DNA from: Alphaproteobacteria bacterium
GTDB lineage: Bacteria > Pseudomonadota > Alphaproteobacteria > Caulobacterales > Aquidulcibacteraceae
DNA length: 64,000 nt
Direction: 5' to 3'
Assembly (NCBI GenBank): GCA_018969015.1
Contig: JAGWZE010000013.1
Coordinates: forward strand, 23,287-87,286
Below, in pieces: positions 1 through 7,719 of this stretch. The translations under genes and the position numbers were made by a program. The notes under the pieces were generated by a model. The model had not been told where the DNA came from. It was given only the letters and a program-made list of their open reading frames with translations, and made no database searches. Each line of letters starts with the position of its first letter. Positions within the stretch are counted from its first letter, which is position 1.

Positions 1-352
1 GGCCGGGATCTTCTACTGCGACGCCGCGCTCGAAGCGGCGTGGAGCCTCGTGAAGAGCTGGACGGCGGAGGATCGTGAAGCACTGCGCCGCGCCGTGCCG
101 GCGATGGGGCTCAAGGCGCCGATCCGCGGCTTCAAGGCGCAGGACATCGCGCAGCAGGCGGTGGCGATCGCGCGGCAGGGCCTCAAGAGCCGCGCATGCC
201 ACAATTCGGCCGGCGACGACGAGACCGGATTCCTCTCCGATCTCGAAGACATCGCCGCGACGGGCGTAACCGCAGCCGAGCGCTTGATCGAACGTTACAA
301 AACCGAATGGCGCGGCGACGTCGAGCCGGTGTTCGAAGCGTGCGCCTACTGA
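1..352 (+). CDS. gshA: Glutamate-cysteine ligase, C-terminal part (5' end outside window)
   Basis: Only the last ~116 codons are present; the reading frame is open from base 2 and stops at 350-352. The tail resembles the C-terminus of the alphaproteobacterial/plant-type glutamate-cysteine ligase, the ATP-dependent enzyme that joins glutamate and cysteine in the first step of glutathione synthesis in the cytoplasm. Visible family marks are the D-A-A-L-x-A-A-W-x-L-V-K segment, a W-T-A-E-D-R-E-A-L-R helix, the D-E-T-G-F-L segment, and the acidic-aromatic end (DVEPVFEACAY). No catalytic region is in view, so the call rests on the C-terminal pattern only. The next gene begins 46 bases downstream on the same strand. 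Confidence 0.72.
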   Translation, partial: AGIFYCDAALEAAWSLVKSWTAEDREALRRAVPAMGLKAPIRGFKAQDIAQQAVAIARQGLKSRACHNSAGDDETGFLSDLEDIAATGVTAAERLIERYKTEWRGDVEPVFEACAY

Positions 353-398
353 AATCGACGCTCGCGCGCCGGCAGACTCGTGATTAGTCTCAGGCGTC

Positions 399-899
399 AT
401 GAGCCCGCGTCTCGACCACGCTTTGCACACGCGCCGTCTGCGCCTGGAACCCGTGACGCCCGGCGTCGCCGCCGCGGCGGCGATGGGCCGCGCGGCGTTG
501 GAGGCGCGCATCGGCGCGCTCGCCCCCTCGGATTGGCGCGGCGCCTACGTGTTCGATCGCCAGCGCGTAGCCGTGGACGAGCCGTCCGTGCGCTATGCGC
601 TGCTCATCCACGAGCGCGATCGCTGCGTGATCGGTGAAGTGCGGTTCGATCGCGTCGGCCCCGGCGTCTACGAGCTCGGCTACGGCGTGATTCCCGCCTA
701 TCGCCGGCAGGGGTACGCCGTCGAGGCCGCCGGCCGCATCGTGCGCTGGCTCGACGAGGAGGTCGGCGCGGAGACGATCGTCGCCGGCTGCCGGATGGAC
801 AACGTCGCCAGCGTCCGCACGCTGCGCCGCCTCGGTTTCACGCTCGACGGATCGACGCCGAACGGCAATGCGTTCTGGTGGGTGCTCGAGCGCGCGTGA
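399..899 (+). CDS. GNAT family N-acetyltransferase (RimJ/RimL-like)
   Basis: A 166-residue protein with the Acetyltransf_3 layout: an N-terminal T-x-R-L-x-L-E-P strand at residues 11-18, a central Y-E-L-G-Y-G-V-I strand at 91-98, and the acetyl-CoA-binding motif A, YRRQGYAVEA, at 101-110 (the R/Q-x-x-G-x-G/A pattern). The C-terminal segment, N-V-A-S-V-R-T-L-R-R-L-G-F, at about 135-147 is the usual motif B of the RimJ/RimL branch. Enzymes of this group transfer acetyl from acetyl-CoA to amines, often protein N-termini or small molecules; the substrate cannot be told here. The start is the ATG at 399. It may be co-transcribed with the upstream ligase gene, but nothing links the two functionally. 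Confidence 0.85.
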   Translation: MSPRLDHALHTRRLRLEPVTPGVAAAAAMGRAALEARIGALAPSDWRGAYVFDRQRVAVDEPSVRYALLIHERDRCVIGEVRFDRVGPGVYELGYGVIPAYRRQGYAVEAAGRIVRWLDEEVGAETIVAGCRMDNVASVRTLRRLGFTLDGSTPNGNAFWWVLERA

Positions 900-921
900 T
901 CGCTTCGTAACTGCGCACTTG

Positions 922-1016
922 CGTCATCCTCGGCGCGCCGCAGGCGCGTCGGGGATCCAGACGCCGTGCGCCTTCGCCTGGATCCCCGCCCTCGCTGCGC
1001 TCGGTCGAGGATGACG
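922..1016. repeat. Dispersed imperfect palindrome, family B (copy 1)
   Basis: The element begins with CGTCATCCTCG and ends with its reverse complement CGAGGATGACG. Inside are two oppositely placed GGATCC cores, each next to a CAG/CTG. It lies between the convergent GNAT and DUF1003 genes, so its RNA could fold from either side. Two further copies are at 5226-5321 and 41715-41809. Confidence 0.85.
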
Positions 1017-1027
1017 GACTCCGGTCT

Positions 1028-1615
1028 TCACGTGTCCCGCTCCGCCTCATCGGGCCGCTCGACCACGCGCGTGCGCACGTCGCGCGCCAGCTGATCGAGC
1101 GAGGTCGTCGCCGCCATTTCGCGCGTCTCGGCGTCGACGGCGTCGGGAATGTCGAGGCGCTCGGCGATGTGGGCCAGAAGCTCGAGCGCCTTGGACATCT
1201 CGCGCTCGGTGAGCAGCCCGACCTGGAGATCGAGGTGGGCGCGTTCGTCGGCGCGGCTGCTCATGCGATTCTGCTTGATGAGCACGAACGTGGCGAGCAG
1301 CACGCCCTCCATCGAGACGATCATGGTCAGAAACACGAACGGGTAGGGATCGAACGGCGCGAGACCGGTAACGACGCCCGCGTTCACGATCGCCCAGACG
1401 ACGAACGCCGCGACGTGCGCGAGCACGAACCACAGCGTTCCGGCGATGTCGGCGATCGCGTCGGAAAGACGATCCGAGTGCGTGCGATCGCGCCGGAAAC
1501 TGCGCTCGATTTCGGCGATTTTCTCGAGATTGTCGTGCGCCGCCGCCGGCAGATCGGCGCCCTCGCCGCTGGGCGTGGGCGGGCGTGGCGGCGCGGGTGG
1601 GGCGTCGATTGGCAT
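1028..1615 (-). CDS. DUF1003 family membrane protein
   Basis: This 195-residue protein matches the DUF1003 pattern. It has a proline-rich N-terminus, a soluble helix (residues ~25-55) ending near the membrane, a first transmembrane helix at about 58-80, a short loop carrying F-D-P-Y-P-F, a second helix (V-F-L-T-M-I-V-S-M-E-G-V-L-L-A) and then S/I-x-Q-N-R-M. The C-terminal half is an acidic, probably cytoplasmic helical tail. DUF1003 proteins are inner membrane proteins without an established function. The ATG at 1615 gives the full family length. The gene converges on the GNAT gene and diverges from the peptide transporter gene. Confidence 0.85.
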   Translation of the reverse strand: MPIDAPPAPPRPPTPSGEGADLPAAAHDNLEKIAEIERSFRRDRTHSDRLSDAIADIAGTLWFVLAHVAAFVVWAIVNAGVVTGLAPFDPYPFVFLTMIVSMEGVLLATFVLIKQNRMSSRADERAHLDLQVGLLTEREMSKALELLAHIAERLDIPDAVDAETREMAATTSLDQLARDVRTRVVERPDEAERDT

Positions 1616-1738
1616 GCCCGTCGAACGGGCGGTCGACGCCCGCCGTTCCCCAGGTCTGCCCGCTCGGCTTGAAAGCCGCGCCGCTTGGTGCTTGCCTCAG
1701 GCCAGACCGCGCCGGATCGGCCGGGGGAGCCGCTCTTT

Positions 1739-3535
1739 ATGGTAAACGTCGTCATTCTCGCCGGGCTCGTGATCACGCTGGTTACGATCATCCCAGTCAT
1801 CGCCCAGTTGAGAACGCATCCGCGCGGTCTGTTCGTCTTGTTCTTTGCCGAAATGTGGGAACGATTTTCCTATTACGGCATGCGCGGGCTCCTGATCTTT
1901 TACCTGACGCAGCACTTCCTCTTTGATGACTCCTTTAGTCAGGGGCAGTACGGCGCCTACACTTCACTGGTCTACTCGCTGCCTTTGATTGGCGGTTTCC
2001 TGGCGGACAGATACCTCGGCACGCGCAAGGCGGTGGCGTTCGGCGCGCTGCTGCTGGTCGCCGGTCACCTGCTGATGGGGGTCGAGCAAAAGCCCGCCAC
2101 GCAGGTCCTGACCTACCAGGGCCAGAGCTACAGCTTCGCGGCCGAAGGCCGCATGGACGATCGCGAAGTGCGCCTGATCGTCGACGGCCAGCCCTACGAG
2201 GTGGGCGCGGGCGAAAACGGCGGCCTCGCGATCAAGAACCTGCCGCCGGAAAGCGCGCTGCCGGCCGAGCTGCCGAAGGGCTCCTACGAACTCACGGTGG
2301 AGGGCCGCGATCCGCTCTTTGTCAACATCTTCTATCTGGCGCTTTCGCTGATCATCATCGGCGTGGGCTTCCTCAAGCCGAACATCTCCACGATCGTCGG
2401 CCAGCTCTACGCGGAGAACGATCCGCGGCGCGATCCGGGCTTCACGCTGTACTATTACGGCATCAATCTCGGTGCGTTCTGGGCCTCGATCCTGTGCGGC
2501 TATCTCGGGCAGAACTTCGGATGGGCCTACGGCTTCGGTCTCGCCGGCGTCGGCATGCTGCTCGGCTTCGTTGTCTTCACGCTCGGCAAGCCGCTGCTGG
2601 AAGGGCGGGGCGAACCGCCGAACCCGGCGCAACTGCGCGCGCCCGCCGCCGGCCCGATCTCGCGCGAGTGGCTGATCTATCTCGGCGGCCTCGCGGGCGT
2701 CGGCGTGGTGTGGCTGCTCGTGCAGCGCTATGACGTCGTCGGCTATCTGCTCGGCGCCGGCTCCGTCGTCGTTCTCAGTTATTTCGGCTGGTTCATGGCC
2801 ACCAAGCTGAACAAGGTGGAGCGTGATCGCCTTCTGCTCGCGCTCATCCTGATCGCGGCCTCGGTGGTGTTCTGGACGCTGTTCGAGCAGGCGGGCTCCT
2901 CGCTCAACCAGTTCGCGGAGCGCAGCACGCAGCTGCAGATCTGGCCGACGGAAACGCTCCAGCTCGGGCCGTTCCTGATCGACATGAGCTTCGGCGCGGC
3001 GCAGGCGCAGAGCTTCAACTCGGGCTTCATCCTGCTGTTCGCGCCGGTGTTTGCGGCGTTGTGGGCGTTCCTCGAACGGCGGCGGTCGGACCTCTCCGAT
3101 CCGCTCAAGTTCGGGCTTGCGCTGATCCAGGTCGGCGCCGGTTTCCTCGTGCTGGTGTACGGCGCGAGCTTCGCGAACGGCGAGTATCGCGTGCCGCTGA
3201 TGTTCCTTGCGCTTGCGTACCTACTGCACACGACGGGCGAGCTGTTCCTGTCGCCCGTGGGCCTCTCGGCGATGACGAAACTCTCGCCGGCGCTGCTCGT
3301 CTCGACGGTGATGGCGACGTGGTTCCTGTCTTCGGCGTGGGCGCAGTGGATCGGCGGGCTGGTGGCGCAACTCACGGCAGCCGAAACCGTGGCCGGGCAG
3401 GTCCTCGATCCGGCGAAAGCGCTCGCTACCTATGTCGAAGTCTTCCAAGCTATCGGTCTCGTCGCCATCGCCATCGGCGTGGTGATGAGCCTCGCGAGCT
3501 TCGGGCTGAAAAAGCTGGCCCACAGCGAGCGTTGA
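1739..3535 (+). CDS. POT/PTR2 family proton-coupled oligopeptide transporter
   Basis: An integral inner membrane transporter of about 598 residues that should import di- and tripeptides with protons. The family signatures are present: E-M-W-E-R-F-S-Y-Y-G in helix 1 (the ExxERFxYYG proton site), G-G-F-L-A-D-R-Y-L-G-T-R after helix 2, and YYYGINLGAF in helix 5. An unusual feature is a polar insert of about 75 residues between helices 3 and 4, where most family members have a short loop. I chose the ATG at 1739 because it follows GGGGGAG with good spacing; an in-frame TTG at 1685 would add 18 residues with no membrane character. The gene stands alone, with its 3' end 250 bases before the VirD4-like gene. 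Confidence 0.92.
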   Translation: MVNVVILAGLVITLVTIIPVIAQLRTHPRGLFVLFFAEMWERFSYYGMRGLLIFYLTQHFLFDDSFSQGQYGAYTSLVYSLPLIGGFLADRYLGTRKAVAFGALLLVAGHLLMGVEQKPATQVLTYQGQSYSFAAEGRMDDREVRLIVDGQPYEVGAGENGGLAIKNLPPESALPAELPKGSYELTVEGRDPLFVNIFYLALSLIIIGVGFLKPNISTIVGQLYAENDPRRDPGFTLYYYGINLGAFWASILCGYLGQNFGWAYGFGLAGVGMLLGFVVFTLGKPLLEGRGEPPNPAQLRAPAAGPISREWLIYLGGLAGVGVVWLLVQRYDVVGYLLGAGSVVVLSYFGWFMATKLNKVERDRLLLALILIAASVVFWTLFEQAGSSLNQFAERSTQLQIWPTETLQLGPFLIDMSFGAAQAQSFNSGFILLFAPVFAALWAFLERRRSDLSDPLKFGLALIQVGAGFLVLVYGASFANGEYRVPLMFLALAYLLHTTGELFLSPVGLSAMTKLSPALLVSTVMATWFLSSAWAQWIGGLVAQLTAAETVAGQVLDPAKALATYVEVFQAIGLVAIAIGVVMSLASFGLKKLAHSER

Positions 3536-3640
3536 GGCGGCGGGGCGGCCGGAACGCGGTCGCCGCGGCGCACGTTGGATCGCGCAGACGGCCTGACCGG
3601 TCCGGTGCGCGGTCAAGAGCCGGCGGGGGCGCGCCCGATA

Positions 3641-3678
3641 CTGTCACAGGCCCTATCCCGTTTGGGGGCTGTCACAGG
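3641..3678. promoter_or_regulatory. Tandem palindromic sites (CTGTCACAG x2) upstream of VirD4-like gene
   Basis: CTGTCACAGG occurs at 3641-3650 and again at 3669-3678. Each CTGTCACAG is a symmetric half-site pair (CTGT-N-ACAG), and the two copies start 28 bases apart, close to three helical turns. They lie about 110-145 bases upstream of the ATG at 3785. This arrangement suits a dimeric transcription factor, but the protein is unknown and chance cannot be excluded for 9-base palindromes. Confidence 0.35.
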
Positions 3679-3784
3679 GGCGCGGCGCCGAACGGCCGCA
3701 ATCTGGCGAAGTCCGGGCGCAATCGGCGCCTAGGGTTGAATGCGGCGCGCGATTCGGCGCGGTCGCGGAAGGAGAAGTTTGACG

Positions 3785-5176
3785 ATGCCGCGCAAACCCA
3801 GTCCGCGCCCCCGGGCGAAGCGGCAGCAGGCCAAACCGGCGCCCACGGCGCCGATGGAGCTGCTGCTGGGCTGGAAGGCCGCCGAGCCGCCGCGCGAGCC
3901 GATCGGCTTCTCCGCGCCGCGCCCGGCGGAGGCGCAGGGCCGTCTCCCGCTCGAAGAGCCGATCCTCTACGGGGAAGATCGCCACCTGCTCACCATCGCG
4001 CCGACCGGCGCGGGCAAGGGCCGCAGCGTCATCATCCCGAACCTTCTGCGCTTCGAAGGCTCGGTGATCGTCATCGATCCGAAAGGCGAGACCTGGCACG
4101 TCACGCACCGCCGCCGTCGCGAGATGGGGCAGGAAGTGCTGCTGCTCGATCCGTTCCAGGCTGTGGGCCGGCGCACCGACAGCCTCAATCCGTTCGATCT
4201 GTTCGATCGCCCCGGCGCGCTGCTCGACGCCGACGCCGAGATGCTGGCCTCGCTGCTCGCGGGCGACGCGGGTTTCCACAAGGAGCCCTTCTGGGACAAC
4301 TGGGGCCGCTCGCTGATGTCGGGCGTGATCGCCGCCGTCGCCGAGACCGCTTCGCCCGTGGAGCGGCATTTCGGCAAGGTGCGCGAAATCCTGATGAGCG
4401 ACGACGCGGTCTATAATCTCGCCGCGCTCGTCGAGAACAACGACCACCTGAATCGGCTCTCTAAGCAGAACATCTCGAGCTTTCTTCCGATCACGGAGCA
4501 AACGCGCTCGGGCATTCTCTCCACCACGCAGTCCTACCTGAAGGTGGTGAACTCCGATTCCGCGCTGCGCTCGCTGTCGCGCTCGACGATCGATCTGGAC
4601 GCCGTGCGCGAAGGCGCGCCGATGACGATCTACATCGTCATCCCGCCGGACAAACTGGAAAGCCACGGCGCGCTGCTGCGTCTGTGGGTCGGCGCGCTGA
4701 TGCTTACCGTCATGGGCCGCAAGCGCCGCCCGAAGCGCTCGACGCTGTTCCTGCTCGACGAATGCGCCCAGCTCGGCGAATTCGGCCCGCTGCGTCAGGC
4801 GATGACGCTGCTGCGCGGCTATGGCCTGCAGGTGTGGCCGTTCTTCCAGGATCTGTCGCAGCTGCAGCGGCTCTATCCGAAGGACTGGCGCACGATCTTC
4901 AACAACGCGGGCGTGTTCCAGCTGTTCGGCGTCGCCAATCATCTGATGGCGAAGGAGAGCGCGGAGCTGATCGGCGACATGGACGCCGACGTGCTGCGCG
5001 GGCTCGGCAAGGATCGTCAGGTCGTGGCCGTCTCGGGCGACAAGGCGCTGTCGTGCCGTCTGCCGGATTATCTGGAGGACGCCGCGTTCAAGGGCCTGTG
5101 GGATCCGAACCCCATGTTCGACGCCGCGCCGCCGCCGTCCTCCACGCGCCGCCGCGGCGCGGGGCCGGGGCGGTAG
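3785..5176 (+). CDS. VirD4/TraG-like type IV secretion coupling ATPase, soluble orphan
   Basis: A 463-residue P-loop ATPase of the T4SS-DNA-transfer (VirD4/TraG) family. Walker A is APTGAGKGR at residues 72-80, followed by the family's S-V-I-V-I-D-P-K-G-E strand at ~93-102; Walker B is TLFLLDECAQLGEFG near residue 320. These proteins normally bring substrates to a conjugation channel. Two things are odd: the N-terminus is only a basic, proline-rich tail with no transmembrane helices, and no relaxase or virB gene is in the surrounding 64 kb. The start is the ATG after AAGGAG; an upstream in-frame ATG at 3740 would add 15 mostly arginine-rich residues. It could be a chromosomal remnant, a partner of a distant apparatus, or a repurposed DNA-translocating ATPase. 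Confidence 0.88.
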   Translation: MPRKPSPRPRAKRQQAKPAPTAPMELLLGWKAAEPPREPIGFSAPRPAEAQGRLPLEEPILYGEDRHLLTIAPTGAGKGRSVIIPNLLRFEGSVIVIDPKGETWHVTHRRRREMGQEVLLLDPFQAVGRRTDSLNPFDLFDRPGALLDADAEMLASLLAGDAGFHKEPFWDNWGRSLMSGVIAAVAETASPVERHFGKVREILMSDDAVYNLAALVENNDHLNRLSKQNISSFLPITEQTRSGILSTTQSYLKVVNSDSALRSLSRSTIDLDAVREGAPMTIYIVIPPDKLESHGALLRLWVGALMLTVMGRKRRPKRSTLFLLDECAQLGEFGPLRQAMTLLRGYGLQVWPFFQDLSQLQRLYPKDWRTIFNNAGVFQLFGVANHLMAKESAELIGDMDADVLRGLGKDRQVVAVSGDKALSCRLPDYLEDAAFKGLWDPNPMFDAAPPPSSTRRRGAGPGR

Positions 5177-5225
5177 GCCATCCGGACGTCGAGGCGTTCG
5201 AGCTTTCGGCCGATCCCATCTCGTC

Positions 5226-5321
5226 CGTCATCCTCGGTGCGCCGGAGGCGCGACCGAGGATCCAGGACCGCGCCGCCATATTCTGGATCCCCGACCTCGC
5301 TTCGCGCGGTCGAGGATGACG
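5226..5321. repeat. Dispersed imperfect palindrome, family B (copy 2)
   Basis: The outer arms CGTCATCCTCG and CGAGGATGACG and the two inner GGATCC cores match the copies at 922-1016 and 41715-41809. It sits between the converging VirD4-like and TonB-receptor genes and could act as a bidirectional hairpin; there is no U-tract. Confidence 0.85.
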
Positions 5322-5383
5322 GCGGAGGTTGCTCCTGAAGCTGCAGCGCCCCTGATCACCCAAGCGGTCGAGCCTCAGCGCCG

Positions 5384-7438
5384 TTAAAACGTGCCGCTCA
5401 CCTCGATGGCGTAGACGCGTCCCTGCTGGCGGTCGCGGACCTCGGCAAAGGCCGGCGCGCCGCGCCGATCCGGCGTGAAGAAGCGACGTTCGCGGTGGAA
5501 GCTGCGGTTCAGCAGGTTGTCGGCGATCAGCGACACCTTCGCGCCCTTGATGCGCGTGGAGTCGAGATAGGCCGTGAGGTTGGCGCCCTCCTCGAACGTT
5601 TCGATCTCGGCGGTGCGGTAGAACTGGAATTCCGCCTGTTTGCGGTAGCGCACGCCGTAGGCCAGCTTGCGCGCGGCGTCGTCGCGGCGGAGTTCGACGG
5701 TGTAGGTGTAGGGCGGCAGCGTCGTCGGTTCGCGCGCGCGCCCGGTCGTCGGATCGGTGACCTCGCCGGTGCGCCATTCGCCGTCGAGCGTGGCGGTGAG
5801 CCCCTTAAGCCAGCGGTCCATCGGCGCCGTCGCTTTCACGGCGATCGCGCTGAGTTCGCCGGAGCCGATATTGCCGGGCGCGTCGAAACCATCGATCGGC
5901 GCCACGTCCTGCACGTCGCTGATCCAATCGTGGATCACGGTCACGCTCAGCGCGCCTTTGGCGCCGAACCGCTGATCCACCGCGGCTTCGAGACGCCAGC
6001 GGGAGTCCGGCCGCAGCCCCGGATTGCCGGCGGCGACGCGGTCGTCCGCCAGTGCGGCGGAGCTGGCGAAATCGCCGAAATCGAGTTGGCCGACGTCGCG
6101 GTAGAGACGCACGCGGGCCTGGTTGCGCGCGCCGAATTTGCGGGCGATCTGCACGGAGGGCTTCACGAAGGAGAACTCCGCCTTCGCGCGCGTGTCGCCC
6201 GACTGCGTGAGCGTAGAGGCCTCCGCCGCAAGCCGCGCCTCCAGCGTCCATTTCGGCGAGAGCGTCCAAACATCCGCGAGAAACGCCTCCATGCGCTCCT
6301 CCTCGACGATCACGTCGCCCGCGGCGAGCGCGACGGGGACGCCGTCGATCGCGAGGTCGAGATCCGCGTCGAGCCGGTTCAACGCCGTCTCGGCGCCGGC
6401 TTCGAGCGCGTGCGCGCCGATCGTGCGCGACAGCGTAGCGCGCGCGATGGTCTCGGAGGAGAGGTTGCGCCGCTTCTGCGCCGTCGGGACGCCGGGGCCG
6501 GTGGTGCGCGTCGCTTCGTCGTTCGCGTACCACTCGCGTGTGTCGAGGCCGACGAGCTTGAGGGTGGTTGCGCCGAAGGTTCGCGTCCAGTCGCCGCCGA
6601 GTTCGCGCGACCGTTTCCGTTCGTTGATCTTGAGGGAGAACAAGTCCGTTCGCGCGCCGTCCGGCGTGTAGCCCTGCGAGGTAAGTTCGGTGCGGAAGTT
6701 CCAGCGGCCGCCCGATGCGTTCAGGCGCAACGTGCCGCCGAGCGCTTTCATCTTCACCTCGCCGTTGGCGCGCGCTTCACGGAAGGTGCGAGGGGTTTCG
6801 TCCGAACGCCGGCCCGTGACCACGCCGTCAGCGTTGGTCAGGGTCCGCCAGAGCGCGGCTGGCGCCTGCTCGAAATAACGGCTCGCGCCGATCTTGTAGT
6901 CGACGCCGCCGACGGTGTCGGAATAGGAGCCTTCGCCGAATGGCGCGATGCGGCCGTCCGCCGTGTGCGTGCCGCGCACCTTCCATACGCCCGAGCCGCC
7001 GTCCTGCGTGCGCACGACGTTCGCGACGAGGGCCTGGCCCTGGGCGTCGCCGCCGGCGTTGCGCAGCACCTCGATGCGCGCCACGCGCCGGGCGGGGATC
7101 TGGGCGAGGAGGTCGTCGAGGGATTGCGATTTCGCGCTGGGGCGCACGCCGTCGATCAGCACGTTGCCCGCGGTGCCGGCGAAGCCGCGCCGCTGATCGC
7201 CCTCGTTCAGGGTGAAGCCGGGCAGGCGCTCGATCATGTCGCTGGCGGTCTGGGGCGAGAACCGCGCGAAGAAGGCGTTGTCATAGACGACCTTGTCCGT
7301 GGTCGAGACCGCGGCGGCGTCGGTGGGAGCGGCCGCGGCGGCCGGGGCGGGCGCAGGAGCGGCTGCCGGCGGTTCGACCGGGGCCGCGAAGGCCAGCGTC
7401 GGCGCCAGGACGAAACATGCTGCAAGGGCCCGGGCCAT
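5384..7438 (-). CDS. TonB-dependent outer membrane receptor
   Basis: A 684-residue outer membrane receptor. A signal peptide (MARALAACFVLAPTLAFA-A) is followed by an alanine/proline-rich linker, then a plug domain from about residue 50. The plug shows S-D-M-I-E-R-L-P-G-F and N-V-L-I-D-G-V-R-P (as in the TonB plug consensus), then R-I-E-V-L-R-N-A-G-G-D-A. The rest is alternating beta-strand sequence ending in an aromatic C-terminus (Y-A-I-E-V-S-G-T-F) typical for Bam insertion. Such receptors import large or scarce ligands such as siderophores, cobalamin or glycans, with energy from TonB-ExbBD. The ligand is not evident and there are no transport partners nearby. GGAGG precedes the ATG at 7438, and a long inverted repeat lies just upstream. 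Confidence 0.9.
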   Translation of the reverse strand: MARALAACFVLAPTLAFAAPVEPPAAAPAPAPAAAAAPTDAAAVSTTDKVVYDNAFFARFSPQTASDMIERLPGFTLNEGDQRRGFAGTAGNVLIDGVRPSAKSQSLDDLLAQIPARRVARIEVLRNAGGDAQGQALVANVVRTQDGGSGVWKVRGTHTADGRIAPFGEGSYSDTVGGVDYKIGASRYFEQAPAALWRTLTNADGVVTGRRSDETPRTFREARANGEVKMKALGGTLRLNASGGRWNFRTELTSQGYTPDGARTDLFSLKINERKRSRELGGDWTRTFGATTLKLVGLDTREWYANDEATRTTGPGVPTAQKRRNLSSETIARATLSRTIGAHALEAGAETALNRLDADLDLAIDGVPVALAAGDVIVEEERMEAFLADVWTLSPKWTLEARLAAEASTLTQSGDTRAKAEFSFVKPSVQIARKFGARNQARVRLYRDVGQLDFGDFASSAALADDRVAAGNPGLRPDSRWRLEAAVDQRFGAKGALSVTVIHDWISDVQDVAPIDGFDAPGNIGSGELSAIAVKATAPMDRWLKGLTATLDGEWRTGEVTDPTTGRAREPTTLPPYTYTVELRRDDAARKLAYGVRYRKQAEFQFYRTAEIETFEEGANLTAYLDSTRIKGAKVSLIADNLLNRSFHRERRFFTPDRRGAPAFAEVRDRQQGRVYAIEVSGTF

Positions 7439-7450
7439 CGGCCGCCTCCA

Positions 7451-7486
7451 TATCGAATATCAATCTGTGCGCATTGAATTTCGATA
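7451..7486. promoter_or_regulatory. 36-base inverted repeat, operator candidate for the TonB receptor gene
   Basis: The left arm TATCGAATATCAAT (7451-7464) and right arm ATTGAATTTCGATA (7473-7486) pair at 12 of 14 positions around an 8-base centre. This AT-rich patch stands out in very GC-rich DNA and lies 12 bases from the receptor start codon. It could be a dimer/tetramer operator overlapping the promoter, or a 5' leader hairpin. Confidence 0.6.
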
Positions 7487-7719
7487 AGGCAAGCCGAAAT
7501 TCGCCCGTTGCGGGCCGCAGCTGCAGTTTGTGGTGGCCAGTGTGCGGTTGCGTTTGCGGCCTCGAGGGCGGTCGCGCCGCCGTCGCGGGCGTGCTAAGAG
7601 GCCCTCATGCACCGGCGCATAGATCCACTGCGAATTCCCCGCCCGGCCCGCGTCTGAGCTTTCCGCTCCGCGGGACCGGGTTACGCCGTTGCCCCCTTAT
7701 GCCCGTTGGAGACCACGCC

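Noticed and set aside
3785..5176. Integrative conjugative element around the VirD4-like gene
   Set aside because: No integrase, relaxase, virB genes, attachment-site duplication or change in composition is visible around it.
7417..7719. N-terminal extension of IleRS by 101 residues
   Set aside because: It overlaps the TonB receptor start, has no similarity to IleRS, and a good ATG with a ribosome-binding site lies at 7720.
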